Positions 8,891 to 19,991 of a stretch of 64,000 nt of DNA are shown piece after piece; the stretch's first letter is position 1; each line of letters starts with the position of its first letter. Position numbers and translations under genes: made by a program. The stretch lies in contig JAPLDO010000022.1 of assembly GCA_026391715.1 (NCBI GenBank), positions 1 through 64,000 on the forward strand, read 5' to 3'. This DNA is from Bacteroidota bacterium (lineage in GTDB: Bacteria > Bacteroidota > Bacteroidia > Bacteroidales > FEN-979). Under the pieces are notes generated by a model, which worked only from the letters and a program-made list of their open reading frames with translations, was not told the DNA's origin and ran no database searches.

Positions 8891-11800
8891 ATGAATAAAC
8901 GATACCCTGAATATAAAAATCTTGACCTGTCCCGAATCGGAGATGAGGTACAGGCATACTGGCAGGAGCGCGATACGTTTGAAAAAAGTCTAAAACAAAC
9001 GGAAGGAAAAACACCGTTTGTTTTTTATGAAGGACCGCCTTCAGCCAATGGAATTCCGGGCATACATCATATAATGGCGCGCGCCATCAAGGATATTTTC
9101 TGCCGCTATAAAACAATGAAAGGTTTCTTTGTCAGTCGTAAAGCTGGCTGGGATACACACGGACTTCCTATAGAAATTGGGGTCGAAAAAAAACTCGGAA
9201 TCACAAAGGAAGACATTGGAAAGTCAATCTCCATTGAAGATTATAATAAGGAATGCCGCACAGAGGTGATGAAATACAAAGATCTCTGGGACGATCTGAC
9301 AATTAAAATGGGCTACTGGCTAAATCTTGACGAGCCATATATCACCTACGAAAATAAATACATTGAAAGCGTCTGGTACCTCCTTCAAAAACTTTATCAG
9401 AAAGGTCTGCTTTATAAAGGTTATTCCATCCAGCCTTACTCGCCTGCCGCAGGAACCGGTCTCAGCGCCCATGAACTGAATCAGCCGGGAACCTACAAAA
9501 TGGTAAAGGACAATACAGTTGTTGCCCAGTTTAAGGTAATCAGAAACGACAAATCAGAATTCCTTTTCAATGATCTTTTCGGCGAACTTTATATTCTGGC
9601 ATGGACTACCACTCCATGGACGCTTCCTTCCAACACAGGACTTGCCATGGGGAAGAATATTACTTATGTTCTGGTTAAGACCTTCAACCCTTATACATTT
9701 ACCGAACAAACCGTTGTACTGGCAAAAGAATTGCTTTATCAATATTTTCCTGAGAAAAACGCCGGGCTTGATCTTGACAGCTATCACGAAGGCGATAAAC
9801 ACATTCCTTACCAGGTTGTTGCCGAATACAAGGGTGAACAATTTGAAGGGCTGCGCTTCGAACAATTGCTTCCGTTTGCACTGCCTGAAGATGGCGATCC
9901 GTTTCGAGTGGTTCTCGGCGATTTTGTTACAACCGAAGATGGTACTGGCATTGTTCACATCGCGCCGAGTTTTGGCGCCGACGACTTCCGCGTGGGGAGA
10001 CAGTACGGACTGGGAACGCTTACCCTTGTTGATAAACAGGGAAGGTTCACCGAACAGATGGGCGAATTTTCCGGCAGGTATGTAAAACCGGAATATGACT
10101 CCAATTGTCTGGAAGGAAAATGTCCACCGGTTGATATTGATATCATTGTCAAACTGAAACACGAAAACAAAGCCTTCAAATCGGAAAAATACGAACACTC
10201 CTATCCTCATTGCTGGCGAACCGATAAACCAATTCTTTACTATCCTCTCGATTCCTGGTTCATCCGCACAACCGCCTTCAAGGAACAGATGATCGGACTG
10301 AATAAAACCATCAACTGGAAACCCGAAGCTACCGGTACCGGTCGCTTTGGAAACTGGCTTGAAAACCTTGTTGACTGGAACCTTTCGCGTTCCCGTTTCT
10401 GGGGAACCCCATTACCGATCTGGCGCACCGAAGATGGAAACCAGGAAATCTGCATTGGGTCGGTAGCGCAATTAAGAGAAGAATGTGAAAAAGCTGTTAA
10501 TTGCGGTCTGATGAAAACCGATCCGCTGGCAAATTACAAGCCAGGCGATGTTTCTGATGATAACTATCACACCTTCGATCTGCATCGTCCCTTTGTTGAC
10601 GATATTGTGCTGGTTAGTCCTGATGGCAAACCAATGTACCGCGAATCCGACCTGATTGACGTGTGGTTCGATTCGGGCGCAATGCCTTATGCTCAATATC
10701 ATTATCCATTCGAACAGTCGCGTCAACTCGAAAGCTATTTCCCCGCTGATTTTATCGCCGAAGGCGTGGATCAAACACGCGGATGGTTTTTTACCCTTCA
10801 CGCAATTGCTGTGATGCTGTTTGACGGAGTTTCGTTTAAAACCTGTGTTTCCAACGGACTCGTCCTCGATAAAAGCGGCAATAAGATGTCAAAACGGCTC
10901 GGCAATGCCGTTGATCCGTTTGAAACTTTGCTGAAATACGGTCCCGACGCTACACGTTGGTATCTGATTACAAACTCGCAGCCTTGGGATAACCTTAAAT
11001 TTGATCTTGAAGGGATTGATGAGATCAGAAGAAAATTTTTCGGGACGTTATATAATACGTACTCGTTTTTCGCACTTTATGCCAATATAGATGGATTTGC
11101 CTGGAATGAACCTGAAATTCCCGTTATTGAGCGTCCGGAGATTGACCGTTGGATTCTCTCTGAACTTAATTCGTTGATCAGGTTTGTTGATGATTGTTTT
11201 GATGATTATGAACCCACTCGCGCAGGACGCGCCATAGCCGATTTTGTAGATGAACATTTAAGTAATTGGTATGTAAGATTATGCCGACGTCGTTTCTGGC
11301 GCGGAGAATATTCACACGATAAAATTTCCGCTTACCAAACGCTTTACCGTTGTCTCGAAGTTGTTGCGCAGCTTTCATCTCCCATTGCGCCATTCTTTAC
11401 CGAAAGGCTTTTTCTTGATCTTAACAGCGTTACCGGCAGGCTCGGCGCCGACTCAGTGCATCTAACCGGTTTCCCGCAGGCTGATACGGGTCTTATTGAT
11501 AAAAGCCTCGAAGAACGCATGGAACTTGCCCAGAAAGTATCTTCAATGGCGCTTTCTATTCGCAAAAAGATGAATATCAGAGTTCGTCAGCCTCTGAATA
11601 AAATAATGATGCCGCTTCTGACAGATCGGCTAAAAGCCCAGATAGAAGCTGTAAAGCATCTCATAATTTCAGAAGTAAATGTTAAAGAGATTGACTACAT
11701 CGAAGATACTACAGCCATTCTAAATAAAACCGTAAAACCCGATTTCAAAAAAATGGGATCGAAATTCGGTAAACTTATGAAGCCGATTGCCGAAAAAATG

Positions 11801-12256
11801 AAAGAATGGAATCAGGATGTAATCACTGAATTCGAAAAATCTGGAGAGATAATAGTGGAAGTGGAAGGGCAACAGGTTCGTCTTACTATTGGTGAAGTGG
11901 AAATCAGAACGGAAGATTTGCCTGGATTTCAAACAGCATCAATTGGATCGCTGGTGGTTGCTCTTGATACCACAATTACCCCCGAGCTTTGGCAGGAAGG
12001 GATCGCCCGCGAAGTGATAAACAGAATTCAAAACCTGAGAAAAGATAATGGTTTTGATGTAACAGACAAGATAATTGTAAAATTTCAATCTCAGCCTGAT
12101 GTTGATAAGGCTGTGAAAGATAATATTTTCTATATTTGCTCCGAAACTTTAGCGACGTCGTTCGAGATCGTTTCTGAGATCGCCGAAATGGATAAACAAC
12201 TGGTTGAATTAACCGAATCCATTTCGACTTTTATTTTTATTCACAGGGTTGTTTAA
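8891..12256 (+). CDS. ileS: Isoleucyl-tRNA synthetase
   Basis: 1121 aa; class I aaRS with FYEGPPSANGIPGIHHIMARAIKD, WDTHGLPIE and KMSKRLGN. Confidence 0.98.
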   Translation: MNKRYPEYKNLDLSRIGDEVQAYWQERDTFEKSLKQTEGKTPFVFYEGPPSANGIPGIHHIMARAIKDIFCRYKTMKGFFVSRKAGWDTHGLPIEIGVEKKLGITKEDIGKSISIEDYNKECRTEVMKYKDLWDDLTIKMGYWLNLDEPYITYENKYIESVWYLLQKLYQKGLLYKGYSIQPYSPAAGTGLSAHELNQPGTYKMVKDNTVVAQFKVIRNDKSEFLFNDLFGELYILAWTTTPWTLPSNTGLAMGKNITYVLVKTFNPYTFTEQTVVLAKELLYQYFPEKNAGLDLDSYHEGDKHIPYQVVAEYKGEQFEGLRFEQLLPFALPEDGDPFRVVLGDFVTTEDGTGIVHIAPSFGADDFRVGRQYGLGTLTLVDKQGRFTEQMGEFSGRYVKPEYDSNCLEGKCPPVDIDIIVKLKHENKAFKSEKYEHSYPHCWRTDKPILYYPLDSWFIRTTAFKEQMIGLNKTINWKPEATGTGRFGNWLENLVDWNLSRSRFWGTPLPIWRTEDGNQEICIGSVAQLREECEKAVNCGLMKTDPLANYKPGDVSDDNYHTFDLHRPFVDDIVLVSPDGKPMYRESDLIDVWFDSGAMPYAQYHYPFEQSRQLESYFPADFIAEGVDQTRGWFFTLHAIAVMLFDGVSFKTCVSNGLVLDKSGNKMSKRLGNAVDPFETLLKYGPDATRWYLITNSQPWDNLKFDLEGIDEIRRKFFGTLYNTYSFFALYANIDGFAWNEPEIPVIERPEIDRWILSELNSLIRFVDDCFDDYEPTRAGRAIADFVDEHLSNWYVRLCRRRFWRGEYSHDKISAYQTLYRCLEVVAQLSSPIAPFFTERLFLDLNSVTGRLGADSVHLTGFPQADTGLIDKSLEERMELAQKVSSMALSIRKKMNIRVRQPLNKIMMPLLTDRLKAQIEAVKHLIISEVNVKEIDYIEDTTAILNKTVKPDFKKMGSKFGKLMKPIAEKMKEWNQDVITEFEKSGEIIVEVEGQQVRLTIGEVEIRTEDLPGFQTASIGSLVVALDTTITPELWQEGIAREVINRIQNLRKDNGFDVTDKIIVKFQSQPDVDKAVKDNIFYICSETLATSFEIVSEIAEMDKQLVELTESISTFIFIHRVV

Positions 12257-12262
12257 TACGTT

Positions 12263-12709
12263 TTGGGCATGAAAAAAGCAACGGATACAATACCGATGGA
12301 AAAAAACCGGTATTCGGATGAAGAACTTGAGGAGTTCAAAGTGATTATTTTAAAGAAGCTGGAAAAGGCGCATAATGACCTGAAAATGCTTACCGAATCA
12401 TATACGACCGGTAATGAGCATGATACTAACGACACTTCGCCTACCTTCAAGGTTCTGGAAGAAGGTTACCAGGTTTTTTCGAAGGAAGAAAACAGCAAAT
12501 TTGCTGCAAGGCAGGACAAGTTTATCAAATCGCTGGAAAACGCCCTGATCAGAATTGAAAATAAAACTTATGGTATTTGTCGGGTAACCAACAAATTAAT
12601 CCCAAAGGATCGTTTACGTAGCGTACCGCATGCTACACTCAGCATCGAAGCCAAACGTGTGCAGGTGGCAACTCCCACCGTTCGTCCGGTTGACCCGGAT
12701 CTGGAATAA
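12263..12709 (+). CDS. TraR/DksA family protein
   Basis: 148 aa; acidic helical N-terminus and YGICRVTNKLIPKDRLRSVPHATLSIEAK; lies between ileS and lspA. Confidence 0.88.
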   Translation: MGMKKATDTIPMEKNRYSDEELEEFKVIILKKLEKAHNDLKMLTESYTTGNEHDTNDTSPTFKVLEEGYQVFSKEENSKFAARQDKFIKSLENALIRIENKTYGICRVTNKLIPKDRLRSVPHATLSIEAKRVQVATPTVRPVDPDLE

Positions 12710-12732
12710 TTCAAGTTTAACAGATTCACCGT

Positions 12733-13335
12733 TTGAAAAAAGCTGCACTTATTATTATTGGTGTGCTATTGATTGACCAGGTTTTTAAGATCTGGATCAA
12801 AACCACTTTTTATATGGGTGAGGGTCATGCCATTCTGGGAAATTGGTTCTATATTCATTTCACCGAGAATGAAGGAATGGCTTTCGGCATGAAACTCGGA
12901 GGGAGTTATGGCAAATTACTGCTAAGTTTGTTTCGTCTTATTGCCATCGGTTTGATTGGCTGGTGGTTATATAAAGCGATCAGAAAAGGCGCCGGGAACC
13001 TGCTGGTGATTTGCATTTCGCTCATCATGGCAGGCGCTATCGGAAACATTATTGACAGCGCGTTTTACGGATTGATCTTCAATGAGAGTTCGTATATGCA
13101 AATCGCTTCCCTCTTTCCCACCGGTGGAGGCTATGGAACTTTTCTGCATGGCAGGGTGGTGGATATGCTCTATTTTCCGATTATCGAATCGCATTATCCT
13201 TTGTGGTTTCCTTTTTTCGGCGGCGAAGAGTTTGTGTTTTTCCGTCCCGTATTCAACATTGCCGATTCAGCCATCACTACCGGTGTGCTAATCCTGATTG
13301 TGTTTCAGCGAAAAATTTTTATCTCAGCGCAGTAA
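12733..13335 (+). CDS. lspA: Lipoprotein signal peptidase (TTG start)
   Basis: 200 aa; LLIDQVFKIWIKT, FTENEGMAFG, AGAIGNIIDS, GRVVDMLYFP, FNIADSAI: catalytic motifs of signal peptidase II. Confidence 0.96.
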   Translation: MKKAALIIIGVLLIDQVFKIWIKTTFYMGEGHAILGNWFYIHFTENEGMAFGMKLGGSYGKLLLSLFRLIAIGLIGWWLYKAIRKGAGNLLVICISLIMAGAIGNIIDSAFYGLIFNESSYMQIASLFPTGGGYGTFLHGRVVDMLYFPIIESHYPLWFPFFGGEEFVFFRPVFNIADSAITTGVLILIVFQRKIFISAQ

Positions 13336-13449
13336 GTTTCTTTACCTTATTCCCCCTTACCTCATTCCCCAAAAAGGGAAACGAGAGCAAAAGACCTTGC
13401 TGCCGAAGAAATTTTTAAAAATTCATCTATGGGTTTTTGTGTCTGTTAA

Positions 13450-14757
13450 CTATGTTTCCTTATTTTCCAGCAACCATTTCCAAGCTGGCTGAACGATGAT
13501 TCTGAGGCTTTCCGCAGCTATTTCGTATTCTTCATCCTCAGTAAGTATTATTCCTTCTTTCAATCCGTAAGTGTCAAGGGCTTCCTTTAATCCTTCCAGT
13601 TCCCGCTTTTTTGTCTCTGCATCCTGCAAGGTGCGACATACCTGTATAACTTGCTTTATGTTTAAGCCTTCCTTGATAACAAAACCACATTCCCTTTTTC
13701 CCTGGTGGAAATATACCTCATGTCCCTTTCGCAGCAATTCAATAAAAACAACATTCTCAAGGTACCTGCCATAGTCTTCCGAAATTCTGAATGAAGTATT
13801 GGTAAGTATTCCATTGTCAATGCAATAAACTTTGCGAAGATTAGTAAATTGCTTATTTAATGAGTGGTCGTATTGATATACTTCAAACAACAGAAAAGTA
13901 TCTTTCAGGTATTCGAAATATTTATCGGCCAGATCGTACGAAAGTGTTAAAGCGGTTCTTACCTTGTTTAGATTAAAGGGCTTGCCGATGTTGGATAATA
14001 AATAATGGGCTACTTTTTTTACACTGTCGTAGTTTTTCAGGTTGTAGCGGGCTACAATATCTTTCAGGATAATGGTTTCGTAATACATGATGATTTCCTG
14101 CCGCCTCAAATCCTCTTCAAAAGAACAGGCTTTCGGGAAACCGCCCACTTTAAGGTACTCATTGAAGGCTATTTTATAAACCAATTTCTGTGTGATTAGT
14201 GAAATCCTGTCCGCTGCCGGCTGACCCTTAAAAAGGAGGTACTCCCCAAAACTAAGTGGAAAAACATTGATGGCAAGAAACCGCCCACTCAGCGCCGTAC
14301 CAAATTCGCGGCTTAGAAGTTTTGAAGATGAGCCTGTTACATAAAATTGCGCTCTTTTAAGTTCATAGCCCATAAGCGCCCATTTTTCCCATTGCGTAAC
14401 ATGCTGCACTTCATCCAGGAAAATATGGGGCTTTGTGCTGTTGTTAACAAACTCTTTGTAAACCTCAAAAATCTGTTCCAGTAGTTCGCTGTTCAGTTCA
14501 CCGTCGAAACGGGGGTCTTCAAAATTTACGAAAAGAATTTCTTTTTTATCCGTTCCTGCACTGATCAGTCGCCGGATATGGTTGATCATCAGCGTGGATT
14601 TCCCCGACCTGCGGATTCCTTTAAGCACGATAATCTCACCGGTTGACAGGTATGTATTTATTTTTTCCTGGTATTCGTCCCTTGGAAAAAATTCCGGAAC
14701 CGGCTTATCCCAGTAATTCCAGTCGTTAAGTATGCCGAATAATTTGTTCTTGTCCAT
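13450..14757 (-). CDS. AAA ATPase with DUF4143-type C-terminal domain
   Basis: 435 aa; IIVLKGIRRSGKSTLMINHIRRLI, PHIFLDEVQHVTQWEKW, YVTGSSSKLLSREFGTALSGRFLAINVFPLSFGEYL. Confidence 0.92.
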   Translation of the reverse strand: MDKNKLFGILNDWNYWDKPVPEFFPRDEYQEKINTYLSTGEIIVLKGIRRSGKSTLMINHIRRLISAGTDKKEILFVNFEDPRFDGELNSELLEQIFEVYKEFVNNSTKPHIFLDEVQHVTQWEKWALMGYELKRAQFYVTGSSSKLLSREFGTALSGRFLAINVFPLSFGEYLLFKGQPAADRISLITQKLVYKIAFNEYLKVGGFPKACSFEEDLRRQEIIMYYETIILKDIVARYNLKNYDSVKKVAHYLLSNIGKPFNLNKVRTALTLSYDLADKYFEYLKDTFLLFEVYQYDHSLNKQFTNLRKVYCIDNGILTNTSFRISEDYGRYLENVVFIELLRKGHEVYFHQGKRECGFVIKEGLNIKQVIQVCRTLQDAETKKRELEGLKEALDTYGLKEGIILTEDEEYEIAAESLRIIVQPAWKWLLENKET

Positions 14758-14777
14758 GGGGCTTGTTTATATAACCT

Positions 14778-14785
14778 CAAAGATA
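14778..14785 (-). promoter_or_regulatory. -7 box TATCTTTG for the DUF4143 ATPase gene
   Basis: Plus strand CAAAGATA; TAnnTTTG on the minus strand upstream of ATG at 14757. Confidence 0.5.
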
Positions 14786-14791
14786 AAATTG

Positions 14792-14840
14792 TTTCTGTTA
14801 ACAGAAATAAAAACATATAAATAATTTCTGACAGCAGAAA
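14792..14840. promoter_or_regulatory. Two palindromes TTTCTG-N4-CAGAAA, candidate operator
   Basis: TTTCTGTTAACAGAAA at 14792-14807 (16-bp perfect palindrome) and TTTCTGACAGCAGAAA at 14825-14840, 33 bp centre to centre, just upstream of the -7 box. Confidence 0.6.
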
Positions 14841-14947
14841 ACAACCTGGAATCCTACAAGTTTTGTTCTTCTAATTCTGATTAGCGTTTAAAAGTCCCTC
14901 CCTTTTTGTGGTTGGATTTCGGGTGGGGTCTTTTTATTTGTGGGAGG

Positions 14948-15811
14948 TTATCTAACCCTTATAGTTCTTCCAACCTTGAGTTTGGAGGTATTCTTGATTT
15001 TATTCATGGCACAGATCTCCTTTATAGAGGTTCCGTATTTCCGCGAGAGTTTTCCAATGGTATCCCCTGATTTGATTTTTACAAGAACCGCATTTGCAAC
15101 ATGGTCGTTTGGATAAAATACCATTTTCGTTACAGGAAATGAACAGGCGATCAGTTTCTGGTTGTCATAATCAATTAATCTTAACGGGTCAAGAGGGATA
15201 TCCTTATACCGCACTTCGAAGTGAAGATGTGGTCCGCGACTCCGCCCGGTCGAACCGCCCAATGCAACAATATCTCCCGCTTTAACAATCTGGTTAACTT
15301 TAACTTTAATCTTCGACAAATGTCCGTAATAAGTTTCCAGTCCGTTGAAATGACGAATAATTATCAGATTTCCAAAACCGCCGCGGTTATATTTAGCATA
15401 CCTGATAACGCCATCGAAAGCCGCTTTGATAGAGTCTCCCTTGTTAAGTCTAATATCCAGCCCTTTGTGCGAATAGGTAAATCCCCGGAAAAGTTTTCCA
15501 TAAATTGGCAGGGCAAATTCGCGATTGACCGAAGTCAGGGTTATCAGTGTATCCTGAATTGAATCGGGCTTTATCCGATAGGCAAATATCTGATTGTTGA
15601 TCCATTGATTTGAGAAAAGACCTGTGGAGTCCTCCTCCATGCTCATCAGAACTGGTTCATTCTGGAGATATTCCCAGGTGAAGTTTTTATAGAGGATTAC
15701 GGGCCCGTCAGGCGTTTCTATAGTATCAATGATTGCATTGGTATTCCGCTGGGCAAAGGAAAACAGCGGAAGCAATAAAAACAGCGCTGCCCAAAACTTT
15801 ATTAACTTCAT
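14948..15811 (-). CDS. M23 family metallopeptidase with C-terminal LysM
   Basis: FRGFTYSHKGLDIRLNKGDSIKAAFDGVIRYA...GLETYYGHLSKI...GRSRGPHLHFEVR; C-terminal LysM IKSGDTIGKLSRKYGTSIKEICAMN. Start moved to 15811 (MKLIKFWAALFLLLPLFSFAQ signal peptide); track start at 16027 overlaps atpD. Confidence 0.92.
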   Translation of the reverse strand: MKLIKFWAALFLLLPLFSFAQRNTNAIIDTIETPDGPVILYKNFTWEYLQNEPVLMSMEEDSTGLFSNQWINNQIFAYRIKPDSIQDTLITLTSVNREFALPIYGKLFRGFTYSHKGLDIRLNKGDSIKAAFDGVIRYAKYNRGGFGNLIIIRHFNGLETYYGHLSKIKVKVNQIVKAGDIVALGGSTGRSRGPHLHFEVRYKDIPLDPLRLIDYDNQKLIACSFPVTKMVFYPNDHVANAVLVKIKSGDTIGKLSRKYGTSIKEICAMNKIKNTSKLKVGRTIRVR

Positions 15812-15910
15812 TAATTTGGTGTTAGGTTGATCCCATTTTTCTGCAAAAATACGAAAAATTGCCGCCAACAAAGTATTCTCAATTTTGAGAGCTAATTCAA
15901 ACAGAAATTT

Positions 15911-15918
15911 TATCTTTG
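15911..15918 (+). promoter_or_regulatory. -7 box TATCTTTG upstream of atpD
   Basis: TAnnTTTG match 31 bp upstream of the atpD start. Confidence 0.5.
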
Positions 15919-15932
15919 CATAAATAATATAA

Positions 15933-17450
<1,518 letters not shown>

Positions 17451-17461
17451 AACCCGTAATC

Positions 17462-17704
17462 GTGAAAGTTGAAATCATAACCCCCGATTCAGCCATTTTT
17501 AGCGGCGACCAGGTCCAGTTAATCCAGTTACCCGGTATTGACGGTTCCTTTGAAGTATTGAATAACCACGCTCCATTGATTTCCGTTCTTGCCAAAGGGA
17601 AAATAAAAGTAATTAACAAGGGTGAAAAAGAGGAGCAGTTTTTTGAAATCAAAGGCGGCGTGATAGAAGTACTTAATAATAAGGTACTGGTACTTGCCGA
17701 ATAA
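17462..17704 (+). CDS. atpC: F1 ATP synthase epsilon subunit (GTG start)
   Basis: 80 aa; MKVEIITPDSAIFSGDQVQLIQLPGIDGSFEVLNNHAPLISVLAKGKI; directly after atpD. Confidence 0.95.
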   Translation: MKVEIITPDSAIFSGDQVQLIQLPGIDGSFEVLNNHAPLISVLAKGKIKVINKGEKEEQFFEIKGGVIEVLNNKVLVLAE

Positions 17705-18141
17705 TGGCTGGTCTGCTAACCGGTGAAACAGCTTTGAAAAATAACAGCGCCCCGGAAATCTCTGGAAAATCTTTCAAACAGTTTGTTGCCGCGCTATTCC
17801 TGATTCTGATTCTTGTATCAGGTAGTTGTTCCAAAAATGAACCCGTTCCGGTTGCCCGGTTTACATTTACGGCAAGTCAGGATTATATGATACCCTGCAC
17901 AGTTAACTTTATAAATCAGTCGGCTCAGGCTTCTTCTTATGCCTGGTGGTTTGGAACCGATTCGAGTATTACAACGATTAACGAACCCGGCTCAATAGCT
18001 CAAAATCCTTCCTATATCTACAACCGCCCCGGTACCTTTATTGTTACCCTGCGGGCTTTCACCGAAACACAGAAAGAGTGGGCAACTATGGTTCAAACCA
18101 TAACAATCAGAGATACGCTTAACCAGGGTTTTTACAAATAG
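17704..18141 (+). CDS. PKD-domain lipoprotein
   Basis: 145 aa; lipobox-like LVSGSCSK, then ARFTFTASQ...FINQSAQASSYAWWFG...NPSYIYNRPGTFIVTLRA. Confidence 0.78.
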   Translation: MAGLLTGETALKNNSAPEISGKSFKQFVAALFLILILVSGSCSKNEPVPVARFTFTASQDYMIPCTVNFINQSAQASSYAWWFGTDSSITTINEPGSIAQNPSYIYNRPGTFIVTLRAFTETQKEWATMVQTITIRDTLNQGFYK

Positions 18142-18143
18142 GC

Positions 18144-18300
18144 GTACTTGTTAGCAGCGGTTGGTTTGAAAAATCAAAATTTGGCTACGAGTCCGGTATA
18201 TCAGCAACTTGAATTGCCACGACCTTAAGGTCGTGGCAATTGATAAACAAATAGTTACTGGACTTTAGTCCAAATTGTTTCCTTTTCGGAGTAGGCTCAA
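18144..18300 (+). repeat. 157-bp MITE-like element, copy B (left terminus degraded)
   Basis: Interior nearly identical to 55481-55637; contains the 30-bp perfect palindrome AATTGCCACGACCTTAAGGTCGTGGCAATT (18212-18241); ends CTTTTCGGAGTAGGCTCAA. Confidence 0.8.
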
Positions 18301-18436
18301 CCATTCAAGACAGCTATTTAAAAACAGCCATATTTTATTTCAGGATAATTCCCTTGTTTATTTGAATGAACTGTTTGCAAAAAACATTTAACCCCAAATT
18401 ACACTGCGATATGCGCCAACTTCCTCCCCCCACGTG

Positions 18437-18475
18437 CTTCGTCCCTCGTCCTTCGTCCCTCGTCCCTCGTCCCTA
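18437..18475 (-). repeat. Heptameric tandem repeat (GGACGAR)5
   Basis: Plus strand CTTCGTCCCTCGTCCTTCGTCCCTCGTCCCTCGTCCCTA; same 7-mer array as 57065-57105. Confidence 0.85.
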
Positions 18476-18481
18476 CTGCCC

Positions 18482-19930
18482 ATGAAAATCCTCCTCACCG
18501 GCGCCACAGGCTATATTGCCAAACGACTATTATCGGTACTGCTTGAAAACGATCATCAGGTGGCGTGTTGCGTAAGAGATATCAACAGATTTGATACGGG
18601 AAGATTTCATAGCGCAAATCTTACCGTAGTAGAAGCTGACTTCCTGATTGCCGGGGAGCTAATCAGAATACCTGAAGAAATTGATGTTGCTTTCTATTTG
18701 ATTCACTCCATGTCGTCGTCGCACGACAGTTTTGACGAGCTTGAGGCAATTGCCGCTACAAATTTCAAAAACCGTCTCGAACAAACCCAGGTGAAGCAGG
18801 TTATCTATCTGAGTGGGATTGTCAACGAAACTAACTTGTCAAAACATCTGTCGTCGCGGAAAAACGTGGAAGATATTCTCGCCTCCTCACATTATTCACT
18901 AACCACTCTCAGAGCAGGTATTATTGTAGGATCAGGCAGCGCATCCTTTGAAATTATCCGCGATCTTGTTGAGAAATTGCCTTTCATGATCGCCCCCCGA
19001 TGGCTAAATACAAGATGTCAGCCGATTGCAATTCGGAATGTAATCCAATATCTTTCGGGTGTGATGTTGAAAACAGAAACCTTTAACCAAAGTTTCGATA
19101 TCGGTGGTCCGGATGTATATACCTACAAGGAGATGTTACTTAGATTCGCACAAATCCGCGGGTTGAGGCGATGGATCTTTATCCTGCCCGTAATGACTCC
19201 GAGGCTATCCTACTACTGGCTCTATTTCGTCACCACAGTTTCATATTCTCTGGCAAAACATCTCGTTAACAGCATGAAAGTAGAGGTTGTTTGCAAGGAT
19301 AATCTACTTGAAACGATGCTTGGAATTAGTCCAATCAGCTACGACAAAGCCATTGAACTGGCGTTTGACAAAATCGAACAGCATCGTGTTATGTCGAGTT
19401 GGATGGACGCGCTCTCCAGTAACACTTTAGCTCAGGGATTATCTAAATTTATCGAAGTGCCAGAATTTGGATGTTATAAAGACATCAGAAAGCGAAAAGT
19501 TACCGACTCCGCCATAGCTCTCGATAAAATATGGTCTATCGGCGGCGAAAATGGCTGGTATTATGCCGATCTGCTATGGAATGTCCGCGGATTTCTTGAC
19601 AGACTTGTTGGCGGCGTTGGTATTCGCAGAGGAAGGAAAAGCCCCGGTGAAGTTGTTGCCGGCGATGCACTCGATTTCTGGCGGGTAATACTTGCCGATA
19701 AAAGCGAAAAACGATTGCTGCTTTACGCCGAAATGAAACTTCCCGGCGAGGCATGGCTCGAATTTAAAATTGACAAGGATAACGTACTCACTCAAACCGC
19801 CACATTTCGTCCAATGGGAATCTGGGGACGGGTTTACTGGTACGCAGCCCTTCCGTTTCATGCTTTAATTTTCACAGGCATGATTAGAAATATTAGCTAT
19901 ATAAATGGGTCTAAGCAAAGAGGTAATTAA
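18482..19930 (+). CDS. NAD(P)-binding SDR/NmrA-like protein with C-terminal DUF2867-type domain
   Basis: MKILLTGATGYIAKRLLSVLLENDHQVACCVRD Rossmann motif; C-terminal IWSIGGENGWYYADLLWNVRGFLDRLVGGVGIRRGR. Track start at 18434 lies inside the heptad array, so ATG at 18482 preferred. Confidence 0.85.
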   Translation: MKILLTGATGYIAKRLLSVLLENDHQVACCVRDINRFDTGRFHSANLTVVEADFLIAGELIRIPEEIDVAFYLIHSMSSSHDSFDELEAIAATNFKNRLEQTQVKQVIYLSGIVNETNLSKHLSSRKNVEDILASSHYSLTTLRAGIIVGSGSASFEIIRDLVEKLPFMIAPRWLNTRCQPIAIRNVIQYLSGVMLKTETFNQSFDIGGPDVYTYKEMLLRFAQIRGLRRWIFILPVMTPRLSYYWLYFVTTVSYSLAKHLVNSMKVEVVCKDNLLETMLGISPISYDKAIELAFDKIEQHRVMSSWMDALSSNTLAQGLSKFIEVPEFGCYKDIRKRKVTDSAIALDKIWSIGGENGWYYADLLWNVRGFLDRLVGGVGIRRGRKSPGEVVAGDALDFWRVILADKSEKRLLLYAEMKLPGEAWLEFKIDKDNVLTQTATFRPMGIWGRVYWYAALPFHALIFTGMIRNISYINGSKQRGN

Positions 19931-19991
19931 TAAAGTTAATTCACTATTTTTGTACCTGAATAGCAAATTCGTCACTTTAACATAAAACACT

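Noticed and set aside
9554-10210. 218-aa minus-strand ORF inside ileS
   Set aside because: Antisense to a certain housekeeping gene; translation has no recognisable family and is explained by codon structure of ileS.
13336-13450. C-rich/CCCC-containing intergenic segment as a G4 or repeat element
   Set aside because: Tracts too irregular and no clear inverted arm; not supportable alone.
18437-18475. CRISPR-like array
   Set aside because: Units are contiguous 7-mers without spacers; no cas genes in the window.
18434-18481. N-terminal extension MLRPSSFVPRPSSLLP of the SDR ORF
   Set aside because: Encoded by the heptad repeat; Rossmann motif starts normally at 18482.
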